DNA from: Streptomyces sp. NRRL S-455
Lineage (GTDB): Bacteria > Actinomycetota > Actinomycetes > Streptomycetales > Streptomycetaceae
Direction of reading: 5' to 3'
Assembly: GCF_000717875.1 (NCBI RefSeq)
Contig: NZ_JOCT01000046.1
Coordinates: 1-56,733 of the forward strand
Length of the DNA: 56,733 bases
Shown: piece after piece, positions 24,807 to 35,655 of the stretch
Layout of the letters: every line of letters begins with the position of its first letter
Position numbering within the stretch: position 1 is the stretch's first letter
Made by a program: the position numbers and the translations under genes
The notes under the pieces: model-generated
What the model saw: the letters and a program-made list of their open reading frames with translations, nothing else
Database searches by the model: none
Told to the model about the DNA's origin: nothing

Positions 24807-27331
24807 GTGTCGTCTCTCGCTCTGTACCGCCGCTACCGCCCGGAGACCTTCACCGAGGTCATTGGGCAGGAGCATGTCACCGACCCGTTGCAGCAGGCGC
24901 TGCGGAACAACCGGGTCAACCACGCGTACCTGTTCAGCGGGCCGCGCGGCTGTGGCAAGACGACCAGTGCGCGGATCCTCGCCCGGTGTCTGAACTGCGA
25001 GCAGGGGCCGACGCCCACGCCGTGCGGTGAGTGCCACTCCTGTCAGGACCTCGCGCGCAACGGACCCGGATCCATCGACGTCATCGAGATCGACGCCGCT
25101 TCCCACGGTGGCGTGGACGACGCCCGTGACCTGCGCGAGAAGGCCTTCTTCGGCCCCGCCCGCAGCCGGTACAAGATCTACATCATCGACGAGGCCCACA
25201 TGGTCACGTCGGCCGGGTTCAACGCGCTGCTGAAGGTCGTCGAGGAGCCGCCGGAGCACCTCAAGTTCATCTTCGCTACGACCGAACCCGAGAAGGTCAT
25301 CGGGACGATCCGGTCGCGGACCCATCACTACCCCTTCCGGCTCGTCCCGCCCGGCACGCTGCGTGACTACCTCGCCGAGGTGTGCCGGCGGGAGAACATC
25401 CCGGTCGAGGAGGGCGTCCTCCCGCTCGTGGTGCGGGCCGGTGGCGGATCCGTGCGTGACTCCATGTCCGTCATGGACCAGCTGCTCGCGGGTGCCGCCG
25501 CGGACGGTGTGACATACGCCATGGCGACCGCCCTGCTCGGATACACCGACGGCTCCCTGCTCGACTCGGTGGTCGAGGCCTTCGCCACCGGGGACGGGGC
25601 AGCGGCCTTCGAGGTCGTCGACCGTGTCATCGAGGGTGGGAACGACCCCCGGCGCTTCGTCGCCGACCTGCTGGAGCGGCTGCGTGACCTGGTGATCCTG
25701 GCCGCTGTCCCGGACGCGGCGGAGAAGGGGCTCATCGACGCCCCCGCCGATGTCATCGAGCGCATGCAGGCCCAGGCCGGCACCTTCGGCCCAGCCGAGC
25801 TGAGCCGGGCCGCGGACCTCGTCAACGAGGGACTGACCGAGATGCGCGGCGCCAACTCGCCCCGTCTCCAGCTGGAGCTGATCTGCGCCCGTGTCCTGCT
25901 GCCCGCCGCCTACGGCGACGAGCGGTCCGTCATGGCCCGCCTCGACCGGATCGAGCGTGGCGTGAGCTTCTCCTCCCAGGGCCCCTCCGGCATGCCCGCC
26001 ATGGGGTACGTGCCCGGTCCGGAGGGGCACGGGGCGGCGGCCGCCGCCCCGGGGGGTGCGCCCGTTCCGCCGGGTGGCGGTCCGGCCGCGGCCCGGGCTG
26101 CTGTCCGGGCCTCCGGAGCGCCGGGCGGCAGCGGAAGCGGCGGTCCCGCGGCGGCCGCGGGCGGGCACACCCCTGCCGCGGCGGGGCCCGGGGGGCCGCC
26201 CGCGGCGCCGGGGGGGGCCGCCGGGCACGCGCCCCGGGCCCCGCCTCTGGAGTCCCCGGCTCCTCCGGTGCTTCCGCCGATGCCCCGGCCGCGTCCGACC
26301 CGGCCACCGGCGGCGCTCCCCAGCCCGCCCAGCAGTCCCAGCAGTCCCAGCCCGCTGCCCAGCCGCCCCAGACGGACCCCGCTCCTGCGGCGCCGTCCGC
26401 CCCGGCACCGGGTGCCTGGCCCACCGCGGCCTCCGCCGGCAGTGGCCGTCGCCCCGGCGGCTGGCCCACGGCCGCCCCGGGCACGCCCACCTCGAACGCC
26501 CCGGCAGCGCACGCCCCCGGGCCGAACGCCCCCGCCCCCAGCACCTCACCGGCGGCCCCGCCCTCGGCACAGCAACCGGCCCGACCAGCGGCCCAGTCCT
26601 CGGCTCCCGCCCAGGCCGCCCCCGCCCCCACCGGGGGCCTCGACCCCCGCATGCTCTGGCCGAACATCCTGGAGGCCGTGAAGAACCGCCGTCGCTTCAC
26701 CTGGATCCTGCTCAGCCAGAACGCCCAGGTGGCCGGCTTCGACGGCACGACCCTCCAGCTCGGCTTCGTGAACGCCGGCGCGCGTGACAACTTCCTGAGC
26801 AGCGGCAGCGAGGACGTCCTGCGGCAGGCGCTGGGTGAGCAGTTCAACGTCCAGTGGAAGATCGAGGCGATCGTCGACCCCTCCGGCGGCTCCGCGCCCG
26901 CGCCGGCGCCGGGCGGCCCCTCCGGCTTCGGCGGCGGCCAGGGCGGAAGCAGCGGCGGTGGCTACGGCAACGGCGGTGGCTACACCGGCAGCGGGGGCAG
27001 TGGCGGCGGTTACGGCAACGCCGGTGGCGGTTACAACGCCGGCAGCTCCGGCAGCGCCGGCGGCGGTACGGCGACCGCCCAGCGCCAGGCCCCGTCGTCG
27101 CAGTCGGCGGCGACGTCCACGCCGGCCCAGGAGCCGAGCAGACCCACGCCCGCCCCCGCACCGACCGCCCCCGTTCCACAGCCCTCCGCCCCGGAGCCAC
27201 GGCGCGTGTCCGTCGAGGACGACATCCCCGAGGACGACGACCCGGACCTCGACGAGTCGGCCCTCTCCGGCCAGGAGCTGATCGTCCGCGAGCTGGGAGC
27301 GACGGTGGTGGAGGAATTCTCGAACGAGTAG
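24807..27331 (+). CDS. dnaX: DNA polymerase III subunit gamma/tau, frame interrupted at an 8-G run
   Basis: Clamp-loader ATPase. GTG start (MSSLALYRRYRPE). Walker A GPRGCGKT at 45-52; zinc-site cysteines C64, C73, C76, C79; Walker B IYIIDEAH near 128-135; domain III to about residue 370. A Pro/Ala/Gly linker follows. Conserved coding is in one frame up to about 26210; without a shift that frame runs on as nonsense Arg/Pro sequence to a stop at 26681 (624 aa). The rest of the linker and the tau C-terminal domain (LDPRMLWPNILEAVKNRRRF...) are in the -1 frame to 27331. Slippage in the 8-G run at 26210-26217 would give about 841 residues. It may be an indel or a real recoding site. Confidence 0.85.
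26210..26217 (+). other. 8-G run at the dnaX frame change
   Basis: In the initial frame it reads CCG GGG GGG GCC, so G-GGG-GGG (26210-26216) is exactly phased as an X-XXY-YYZ heptamer. A -1 slip leads into the frame that encodes the tau C-terminus. Confidence 0.8.
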
Positions 27332-27434
27332 CGGGCTCGAGGAGACCCGTTTGGAGGAAGCTCCAAACCAAGATCCCTGCCCCGTTCGGAAGCCCGCACA
27401 AAGCATCTGCGGCGCATCCCGTTAGGCTGACCCC

Positions 27435-28685
<1,251 letters not shown>

Positions 28686-28760
28686 CGCGTGATCGGCCAT
28701 TCGCGCGGCAGTTCGACCGTCGCCCGCAAGGGGTAAACGGCCGCGTTCGATGAACCTCAC

Positions 28761-28798
28761 AGGCCCCGGATCCGTCTCAGGATCCGGGGCCTGAAGTT
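28761..28798 (+). terminator. Terminator after purD
   Basis: Perfect 13-bp arms (AGGCCCCGGATCC / GGATCCGGGGCCT) followed by GAAGTTTT. The remainder of the gap to 29027 shows no supported gene. Confidence 0.85.
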
Positions 28799-29027
28799 TT
28801 CGGTATGCGGGGCCAGACCCTCGCTGTCCGTTCTCCACCTCTCCCCAAAGCCATTCCATCGAGTGACCGATGTCCTATCCGGCTGACGGGGGGCGAGGCC
28901 CCAACTAGGGTGCGGCGCAAGCGTTCCGGCACTTGGCCCATCGGCATTGCGATGTCGGTGCCGGGTGCCACAGTGGGGGAGTGAGCAAGGACAGCGTCAG
29001 GTCAACGGGGAGGGGGTGAGGTCGGTC

Positions 29028-30830
29028 GTGACCGGTATGGGTGTGGAGGCGGGCGCACAGGCCGCGCGTGCCCGGGCGCTGGTGGTCCTGCGCATCCGCA
29101 GCCGCGCGCTGGCCCTCGCCCTGTTGCCCGCCGCCGTCGCCGTGATCCTGCTCGCGGGCGCCGCCACCGACCGCCTCGTCGGCACCGGCTGGGACGCCGC
29201 CCGCTGGGTCGTGACGCCGTTCGCGGCCCTGGTACTGCTCGCCGCCGCGGCCATCGCCCTGGTCGTGGCCCGTGCCCGTCCCGCCACGAGCCCGACGGTC
29301 CCGATCACGGAGGAGGCGGCCCCCGACCTGTACCGGATGGTGCGCGACCTCGCCGATCGCCTCGACGTCCCCGCGCCCTCCGCGATAGCGCTCACCCCGG
29401 ACTGCGACAGCTGGCTGGAGGACCGCAGCCACCGGGCCCATGGGCCGCCCCCCGCCGAGGAGCACGACGACATAGCGGGTGCGGGGAGACACCCGCACCG
29501 CCGTCACCCCGTCGCGCCGGTGCTGGTCATCGGTTCCCCGTTCCTGTGGTGGATGCGGGTCGGCGAGCTGCGCGCCGTCCTCGCCCCGGTCGTGGCGGGC
29601 ACGGGCCCCTCGGCCCACCCGGACATAGCCGCCGCCCGGCGCTTCGTCCGGGGGCTGGACGCCGCGGTGGCCGTGGCCTCGGCACCCCGCCGCGGGCCCG
29701 TGCCGCGGGGCGTTCTGGCCGGGGTCGGGTGGGCGGCCCGGGTTCTGCTGCGCAGCTGCCGCGTCCACGCCGGCGAGATGGAGCGGGGGGTGGCGGCCGC
29801 GGCCGCGGAGCGTGCACAGGCTGTGGATTACGGACTGCGGATCGTCGCCCAGGAGCAGGTGGGTCTGGCGTACGCGGGCTGGGACCGGCTGCTGACCCGG
29901 GTCGCGCTGCCGGCCTGGCGGATGGGCCGCTGGCCGTCCCGGCTGGACGCCGGTGTCGTGGCGGCGCTGACGGAGCTGTCCCGGCGCGACCGCCTGGCCG
30001 AGGGTTTCGCGTCCCGCCTCGGGGAGCGGCCCGCCTGCGATCTGCTCGAGGAACCGGGAGCGGTCGACGAGGCCGCCTCGCTGCTCGCCGCCCGTCTCTT
30101 CCACGGCGTCCCCGCCTGGCCCGGACCCGAGTGGTCGCCGGTGGACTGGAGCGACTATCCGGACGAGGTCGTGGACCGCAAGTGGCGCGTCGACGCGGCC
30201 CGCCTCCACCGCGTCCTGGACGCGATGGGCGTCCGCCCGGCCCCGGGGAGCACGGCTTCGGACACCGGGGGCCCGACCCTGTCCCGTGTCCTCGACCACC
30301 TGACGGACCGCGCCGGCGAAAAAACGCCCGCCACCGCCGGAACGCCGGAGCCATCTCCGGACGACGACGAAGACCTCTCCGGCACCACCACCCACAGCGC
30401 CACCCTGGCCGCCAGACTCAGCGCCGAACTGGCCCGCGAGGAGGCCACCGCGCCGCCCGGCCAGTCCACCACCGCCTCCGCCGCCCCCGCTCCGGCCGCC
30501 GCACCGCCCGCCGGCTCCCCGGCCACCCCGGACACCGCCTTCTGGGACGACCGGGCCCTCCCTCTCTTCCCCCTCCAGCCGCCGCGCACGGCCCGCGAAC
30601 TGCTCGCCGACCACCTCACCGCGATGGTCTGCTGTGCCGCGATGGACACCGCCGACGCGACACCGGGCCTGGACTGGCTGGACGGCCCCACCCTCCTCCA
30701 CAACGGCGAACGCACCGCCGATCTGGCGCCCAAGGTCCTCACCCTGATCGAGGACGGCGACCCCACCCCGCTCCGTGCCTGGCTCGCCGAGCTGGGGATA
30801 CGCCCGGAGAAGCCGGTCCGGCTCGCCTGA
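29028..30830 (+). CDS. M48-peptidase-like membrane protein lacking the zinc motif
   Basis: About 600 residues. Two N-terminal transmembrane helices (about 19-40 and 50-72) are followed by an M48-type arrangement (APDLYRMVRDLADRLDVPAPSAI...VLVIGSPFLWWMRVGELRAVLAP). Where M48 enzymes have HExxH after ELRAVLA, this protein reads PVVAGTGPSAH, so it should be proteolytically inactive. The C-terminal third has Ala/Pro linkers and a conserved end (RELLADHLTAMVCCAAMD...). Start is uncertain: GTG 29016 lies only 2 bases from GGGAGG, while GTG 29028 and ATG 29037 remain possible. Function unknown. Confidence 0.65.
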   Translation: MTGMGVEAGAQAARARALVVLRIRSRALALALLPAAVAVILLAGAATDRLVGTGWDAARWVVTPFAALVLLAAAAIALVVARARPATSPTVPITEEAAPDLYRMVRDLADRLDVPAPSAIALTPDCDSWLEDRSHRAHGPPPAEEHDDIAGAGRHPHRRHPVAPVLVIGSPFLWWMRVGELRAVLAPVVAGTGPSAHPDIAAARRFVRGLDAAVAVASAPRRGPVPRGVLAGVGWAARVLLRSCRVHAGEMERGVAAAAAERAQAVDYGLRIVAQEQVGLAYAGWDRLLTRVALPAWRMGRWPSRLDAGVVAALTELSRRDRLAEGFASRLGERPACDLLEEPGAVDEAASLLAARLFHGVPAWPGPEWSPVDWSDYPDEVVDRKWRVDAARLHRVLDAMGVRPAPGSTASDTGGPTLSRVLDHLTDRAGEKTPATAGTPEPSPDDDEDLSGTTTHSATLAARLSAELAREEATAPPGQSTTASAAPAPAAAPPAGSPATPDTAFWDDRALPLFPLQPPRTARELLADHLTAMVCCAAMDTADATPGLDWLDGPTLLHNGERTADLAPKVLTLIEDGDPTPLRAWLAELGIRPEKPVRLA

Positions 30831-31069
30831 GCGGGGCGCCGGCCGAGCCACTCCTCACCCGGATCCCCAGCTCCCGCTTCTGGCCAATTCAAAACGAACA
30901 GTGACGGACCGCGCGCGTTATGTGATGTGCTTGGACCGTTCGCGCACATGGCAAGGTCGGGCGACATACGACAAACACATAAGCGAGCCGCTGTCGCACA
31001 GTCCGCAGCACCCGGCACACACCGCACCAGTACGCGCAACTACGGGGGCCAAGGGGAGGGGAAGCAGGC

Positions 31070-32545
31070 ATGGGTTCGGAGCAGATCCGCCGCTGGGAGT
31101 CGGGAGCGCTGGCACATGCCGTGACGGATCCCTTCGGGCAGGGCCCCGTTCCGTGGCTCCGCGGCGACGTCACGTACTTCGACGACACCGGCCAGGTCGT
31201 CCCCTGGTACGTGGACCAGGACGCGCCCCACTCCGGGAAGCAGCCCGGCCGTTCCAGCGGCCCCCGCGCCGCCGATGACGTCCACCGCCAGATCAAGGGC
31301 TTCACCTCGACCGGCGCGGTCGCCCCCGGCGAGGCCATCGACTTCCACATCACCGTCGACCCGCCCCAGGAGTTCGGCGTCGACATCTACCGCATCGGCC
31401 ATTACAGCGGTGACGGCGCCGCGAAGATCACCACCAGCCCGCGCCTGTCCGGCATCGTGCAGCCCCCGCCGCTCAGCGCGGACCGTACGGTCTCCTGCCA
31501 CCACTGGTGGCTGTCATGGCGGCTGCAGGTCCCGTCGTACTGGAACATCGGCGCGTACGTCGCCGTCCTCACCACCGCCGACGGCTACCGCTCCCACGTG
31601 CCCTTCACGGTCCGCCACGACCAGCCCGCCGACCTGCTCCTCGTCCTGCCCGACATCACCTGGCAGGCGTACAACCTCTACCCGGAGGACGGCCGTACCG
31701 GCGCCAGCCTCTACCACGCCTGGGACGAGCAGGGCCGTCTGCTGGGCGAGGCCGACGCCGCCACCACGGTCTCCTTCGACCGTCCGTACGCGGGCGCCGG
31801 CCTCCCCCTGCACGCCGGCCACGCCTACGACTTCATCCGCTGGGCCGAGCGCTACGGCTACGACATCGCCTACGCCACCGGCTGCGACCTGCACGCGGGC
31901 CGGGTCGATCCCACCCACTACCGCGGTCTGGTCTTCCCGGGCCACGACGAGTACTGGTCGGCCGCGATGCGCGGCACCGTGGAGCTGGCCCGCGACGCCG
32001 GCACGTCGCTCGTCTTCCTCTCCGCCAACTCCATGTACTGGCAGGTGGAACTCGGCCCCTCCCCCTCCGGCGTCCCCGACCGCCTGCTGACCTGCCGCAA
32101 GCGCCGGGGCCCGGGGAAGCCGGTGCTGTGGCGGGAGATCGACCGGGCGGAGCAGCAGCTGATCGGCATCCAGTACGCCGGTCACGTCCCCGAGCCGCAC
32201 CCGCTGGTCGTGCGCAACGCCGGCCACTGGCTGTGGGAGGCGACCGGGGCGGGCGAGGGCGACGAGATCGAGGGCCTGGTGGCGGGGGAGGCCGACCGCT
32301 ACTTCCCGCGCACCCCGCTGCCCGAGCACGAGGAGCGCGTGCTGCTCGCCCACTCTCCGTACACCGACAAGCGGGGCGCCCTCCGCCACCAGGAGACGTC
32401 CCTCTACCGTGCCCCCTCCGGCGCCTGGGTCTTCGCATCGGGGACGTTCGCCTGGACACCGGCCCTGGACCGCCCCGGCCACGTCGACGCCCGCGTCCAG
32501 CGCGCGACCGCGAACCTCCTGGACCGCATCTGCAAACGCGACTGA
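31070..32545 (+). CDS. N,N-dimethylformamidase beta-subunit-like domain protein
   Basis: A 491-residue protein with good GGGGAGGGG before ATG. The DMFase-like domain is recognised from YRIGHYSGDGAAKI, LLVLPDITWQAYNLY, DFIRWAERYGYDIAYATGCD, LVFPGHDEYWSAAMRG and FLSANSMYWQVE. No signal peptide. Such domains occur in many actinobacterial proteins of unknown substrate; true DMFase activity would also need a small subunit, not seen here. It lies 70 bp before purC but is probably functionally unrelated. The 239-bp upstream gap is AT-richer than average and likely holds its promoter. Confidence 0.8.
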   Translation: MGSEQIRRWESGALAHAVTDPFGQGPVPWLRGDVTYFDDTGQVVPWYVDQDAPHSGKQPGRSSGPRAADDVHRQIKGFTSTGAVAPGEAIDFHITVDPPQEFGVDIYRIGHYSGDGAAKITTSPRLSGIVQPPPLSADRTVSCHHWWLSWRLQVPSYWNIGAYVAVLTTADGYRSHVPFTVRHDQPADLLLVLPDITWQAYNLYPEDGRTGASLYHAWDEQGRLLGEADAATTVSFDRPYAGAGLPLHAGHAYDFIRWAERYGYDIAYATGCDLHAGRVDPTHYRGLVFPGHDEYWSAAMRGTVELARDAGTSLVFLSANSMYWQVELGPSPSGVPDRLLTCRKRRGPGKPVLWREIDRAEQQLIGIQYAGHVPEPHPLVVRNAGHWLWEATGAGEGDEIEGLVAGEADRYFPRTPLPEHEERVLLAHSPYTDKRGALRHQETSLYRAPSGAWVFASGTFAWTPALDRPGHVDARVQRATANLLDRICKRD

Positions 32546-32615
32546 CCCGCTGTCCGCGGTCACGTCCCGCATACGGGAGAATCGACCCACTTGGACAGAA
32601 CCACGGGGAGGAACC

Positions 32616-33515
32616 GTGTCCGGATTCGTAGAAAAGCCCGAGCCGATCCAGGTTCCGGGCCTGGTGCATCTGCACACCGGCAAGGTGCGCGAGCTGTACC
32701 AGAACGAGGCGGGCGACCTCGTGATGGTCGCCAGCGACCGCATCTCCGCGTACGACTGGGTGCTGCCGACCGAGATCCCCGACAAGGGCCGGGTCCTCAC
32801 CCAGCTCTCCCTGTGGTGGTTCGACCGGCTCGCCGACCTGATCCCGAACCACGTCCTGAGCACCGAACTGCCCGTGGGCGCCCCCGCCGACTGGCAGGGC
32901 CGGACGCTGGTCTGCAAGTCCCTCCAGATGGTCCCGGTGGAGTGCGTGGCCCGTGGCTACCTCACCGGCTCGGGCCTGGCCGAGTACGACCAGACCCGCA
33001 CGGTCTGCGGCCTCGCCCTCCCCGAGGGCCTGACCGACGGCAGCGAACTGCCCGCCCCGATCTTCACCCCGGCCACCAAGGCGGAGGTCGGGGAGCACGA
33101 CGAGAACGTCTCCTACGAGGAGGTCGCCCGCCAGGTCGGCGCGGACACGGCGGCCCGGCTGCGCCAGGCGACCCTCGCCGTCTACTCCCGGGGCCGGGAC
33201 ATCGCCCGGGAGCGGGGGATCATCCTGGCGGACACCAAGTTCGAGTTCGGCTTCGACGGTGACGACCTGGTCCTCGCGGACGAGGTCCTCACGGCGGACT
33301 CCTCCCGCTTCTGGCCGGCCGACCAGTGGCAGCCGGGCCGGGCCCAGCCGTCGTACGACAAGCAGTTCGTCCGCGACTGGCTGACCTCGGCGGAGTCCGG
33401 CTGGGACCGCGGGAGCGAGCAGCCGCCGCCCCCGCTGCCGCAGCAGGTCGTGGACGCCACCCGCGCCAAGTACGTGGAGGCGTACGAGCGTCTGACCGGC
33501 ACGAGCTGGTCCTGA
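32616..33515 (+). CDS. purC: Phosphoribosylaminoimidazole-succinocarboxamide synthase (SAICAR synthetase)
   Basis: A 299-residue enzyme of purine synthesis (CAIR + aspartate + ATP to SAICAR). GTG start after GGGGAGGAACC. Motifs: HTGKVRELYQN, VASDRISAYDWVLPTEIPDKG, VECVARGYLTGSG, LADTKFEFGFDGDDLVLADEV, DSSRFWP. Typical length for the longer actinobacterial form. It ends 17 bp before a bidirectional terminator. Confidence 0.97.
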   Translation: MSGFVEKPEPIQVPGLVHLHTGKVRELYQNEAGDLVMVASDRISAYDWVLPTEIPDKGRVLTQLSLWWFDRLADLIPNHVLSTELPVGAPADWQGRTLVCKSLQMVPVECVARGYLTGSGLAEYDQTRTVCGLALPEGLTDGSELPAPIFTPATKAEVGEHDENVSYEEVARQVGADTAARLRQATLAVYSRGRDIARERGIILADTKFEFGFDGDDLVLADEVLTADSSRFWPADQWQPGRAQPSYDKQFVRDWLTSAESGWDRGSEQPPPPLPQQVVDATRAKYVEAYERLTGTSWS

Positions 33516-33532
33516 CCCCGCGGCACACGCAG

Positions 33533-33560
33533 AAGCCCCCCGGCCGGAACCGGGGGGCTT
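33533..33560. terminator. Bidirectional terminator between purC and tRNA-Gly
   Basis: AAGCCCCCCGG / CCGGGGGGCTT arms around a short loop; T-rich side on the plus strand. Confidence 0.8.
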
Positions 33561-33568
33561 CTCGATGG

Positions 33569-33641
33569 AGCGAACGACGAGGTTCGAACTCGCGACCTCA
33601 ACCTTGGCAAGGTTGCGCTCTACCAACTGAGCTACGTTCGC
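33569..33641 (-). tRNA. tRNA-Gly(GCC), copy 1
   Basis: 73 nt, minus strand. Acceptor GCGAACG/CGTTCGC; anticodon arm CAACC-TTGCCAA-GGTTG; GAGTTCGAACCTC T-arm. It differs from copy 2 (37558..37630) only by a compensatory change in one acceptor pair. Confidence 0.96.
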
Positions 33642-33663
33642 ATGCGCCGTGGCGCGGAACCCA

Positions 33664-34284
33664 CTATACCCAACCTCGCTCCCGTGCGAGCCGCACCGCC
33701 GCATGCCGGTTCTCCGCCCCGAGCTTCGACACCGCCGACGACAGGTAGTTCCGCACGGTCCCCTGTGACAGCGCGGCCCGCTCCGCGATCTCCGCGACAG
33801 GCGCCCCGTCGGCCGCCAGCTCCAGCACCTCGGCCTCCCGCGCGGTCAGCGGCGAGTCCCCGGCGACGATCGCGTCGGCGGCCAACTCCGGGTCGACGTA
33901 ACGGTTGCCGGCATGCACCGTGCGGATGATCTCAGCGAGCCGCTGCGCACTCACGGTCTTCGGCACAAACCCCCGCACCCCGGCCTCCAGGGCCCGCTTC
34001 AGGTGCCCGGGCCGCCCGTGACTGGTGACGATGAGCACCTTGCAGGCAGGCAGTTCGGCCCGCAGGTGTGTGGCGACCTTCACACCGTCGGCGCCGGGCA
34101 TCTGGAGATCCAGCACCGCGACATCGGGCTTGTGCGCCCGGGCCATGGCCAATGCCTCCGGCCCGGTGGCCGCCTCGGCGACGATCATGAGGTCGTCCTC
34201 CATCGCCAGCAGCGCGGCGAGCGCCCCACGGATGAGGTGCTCGTCGTCGGCGAGCAGCAGCCGTACGGGCTCTGTGGCCGTCAT
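33664..34284 (-). CDS. NarL/LuxR-family response regulator
   Basis: A 206-residue regulator. The receiver domain (1-120) has acidic residues D13/D14, phosphorylatable D59 (VAVLDLQMP) and TSHGRPG; the C-terminal LuxR helix-turn-helix is about 140-200 (LTAREAEVLELAADGAPVAEIAE). It overlaps the kinase gene by 4 bp and is last in the operon ABC ATPase - permease - kinase - regulator, so it probably controls that exporter. Confidence 0.92.
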   Translation of the reverse strand: MTATEPVRLLLADDEHLIRGALAALLAMEDDLMIVAEAATGPEALAMARAHKPDVAVLDLQMPGADGVKVATHLRAELPACKVLIVTSHGRPGHLKRALEAGVRGFVPKTVSAQRLAEIIRTVHAGNRYVDPELAADAIVAGDSPLTAREAEVLELAADGAPVAEIAERAALSQGTVRNYLSSAVSKLGAENRHAAVRLARERGWV

Positions 34285-35633
34285 GGCGTGACCTCACTCA
34301 CGGCGTGCAGGCCGACGGAGGCGGGACCGCGGCGCTCAGTGGGAGAGGAACCCGTGCCGGAGGGTTCGGGGCCGGGAAGCCCAGGACCGGGAAGCCCAGG
34401 ACCGGAGGGTCCGGACCCGGAGGCCGCGTGCTGCGACCGCAGCGGGATCTCCGCCGTCAGCCGGAACATCCCCTTCGCCGCGGGTCCGGCCTCCAGCGTC
34501 CCGTCGATCTCCGCCAGCCGCTCCCGCAACCCGGCGAGTCCGGAGCCGGAGCCGGTGTCCGCCGCCCCCTCGCTCACCCCGTCGTTCTCCACGGACAGCA
34601 CCACACGTCCCTCCAGCACCCGCAGCCGCACCGCACACCGCCGCGCGTCCCCGTGCCGCAGAACGTTCGTCACGGCCTCCCGCACCACCCACCCCAGGGC
34701 GGACTGCACCCCGGCCGGCAGCCCGGCCGCCGCCCCGCTCACCGTGCAGTCGATGCCGGCCGCGACCAGCACCCCTTGCGCACCGGCCAGTTCCGAGCCG
34801 AGGTCGGCCTTCCGGTAGCCGCGCACGACCTCCCGTACCTCCCGCTGCGACTCCTGCGCGAGCCGCTGCACCTCGACCATCTGCGCCACGGCCTCCGGCC
34901 GCCCCCGTTGGGCCAGCTGCACGGCGAGCTCGCTCTTGAGCGCGATCACCGCGAGGTTGCGGCCCATGACGTCGTGCAGATCCCGCCCGAACCTCAGCCG
35001 TTCCTCGGCGACGGCGAGCCGGGTACGGGTCTCCCGGGCCTCGTCCAGCTCGTAGACGATGTTCAGCAGCCACACGGAGACGACGGCCGTGAAGGCGAGG
35101 AGCCCGCCGCCGAGCAGGACCATCAGCGACGCGAAGAGCGATTCGCCCACCGGGGCGCCCCGAGCGAAGGCCACGACGAAAGAACCCGCGGCGAAGCCTC
35201 CGGGGATCGCGAACACACGCTGCCGCCCGCGTACGCCGAGCGCGATGATGCCGGTCCCGATGACCACGACGATGGCGAACGCCCCGCCCGCAGCGGCGTC
35301 CACGCTCTCACGGTCCGGTCCGTGATCCGCGATGCCGATCGCACAGAGGCCGACCGCGGCGGTGACCACGGCCAGCGTCCACAACAGCCGGACGGGCTGG
35401 GGCCGCTTGCCCCGCGTCCAGTCCAGCGCCCGCGACACGGTGACGCAGCAGACCCCGACGTGCACCCCCACCGTCAGCAGCAGCGCGGCGCCCGGCCACG
35501 GCCCCAGCGGGACAGCCATGAACCCGACCGTGAGGAACTCGATCACCGCGAAGGAGTGGAACGACCACCGTGTGTACGTCTCGACCTTCTCCGGCTTGCT
35601 CTGCCGCCGCCACCACCCGCCCGGCCCCCGCAT
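34281..35633 (-). CDS. Sensor histidine kinase (NarL/DesK type)
   Basis: A 450-residue membrane kinase. Five or six hydrophobic helices occupy about residues 25-195, followed by the HisKA_3 box with phospho-acceptor His at about 220 (FGRDLHDVMGRNLAVIALK) and a HATPase_c domain with WVVREAVTNVLRHG and GSGLAGLRERL. The C-terminal 50 residues contain SGPGLPGPGLPGPE repeats. Start MRGPGG was chosen (GGGGGAG upstream); the longer frame would overlap the permease. It pairs with the downstream regulator. Confidence 0.9.
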   Translation of the reverse strand: MRGPGGWWRRQSKPEKVETYTRWSFHSFAVIEFLTVGFMAVPLGPWPGAALLLTVGVHVGVCCVTVSRALDWTRGKRPQPVRLLWTLAVVTAAVGLCAIGIADHGPDRESVDAAAGGAFAIVVVIGTGIIALGVRGRQRVFAIPGGFAAGSFVVAFARGAPVGESLFASLMVLLGGGLLAFTAVVSVWLLNIVYELDEARETRTRLAVAEERLRFGRDLHDVMGRNLAVIALKSELAVQLAQRGRPEAVAQMVEVQRLAQESQREVREVVRGYRKADLGSELAGAQGVLVAAGIDCTVSGAAAGLPAGVQSALGWVVREAVTNVLRHGDARRCAVRLRVLEGRVVLSVENDGVSEGAADTGSGSGLAGLRERLAEIDGTLEAGPAAKGMFRLTAEIPLRSQHAASGSGPSGPGLPGPGLPGPEPSGTGSSPTERRGPASVGLHAVSEVTP

Positions 35634-35655
35634 CAGCCCGTCACTCCCCCTTCGG

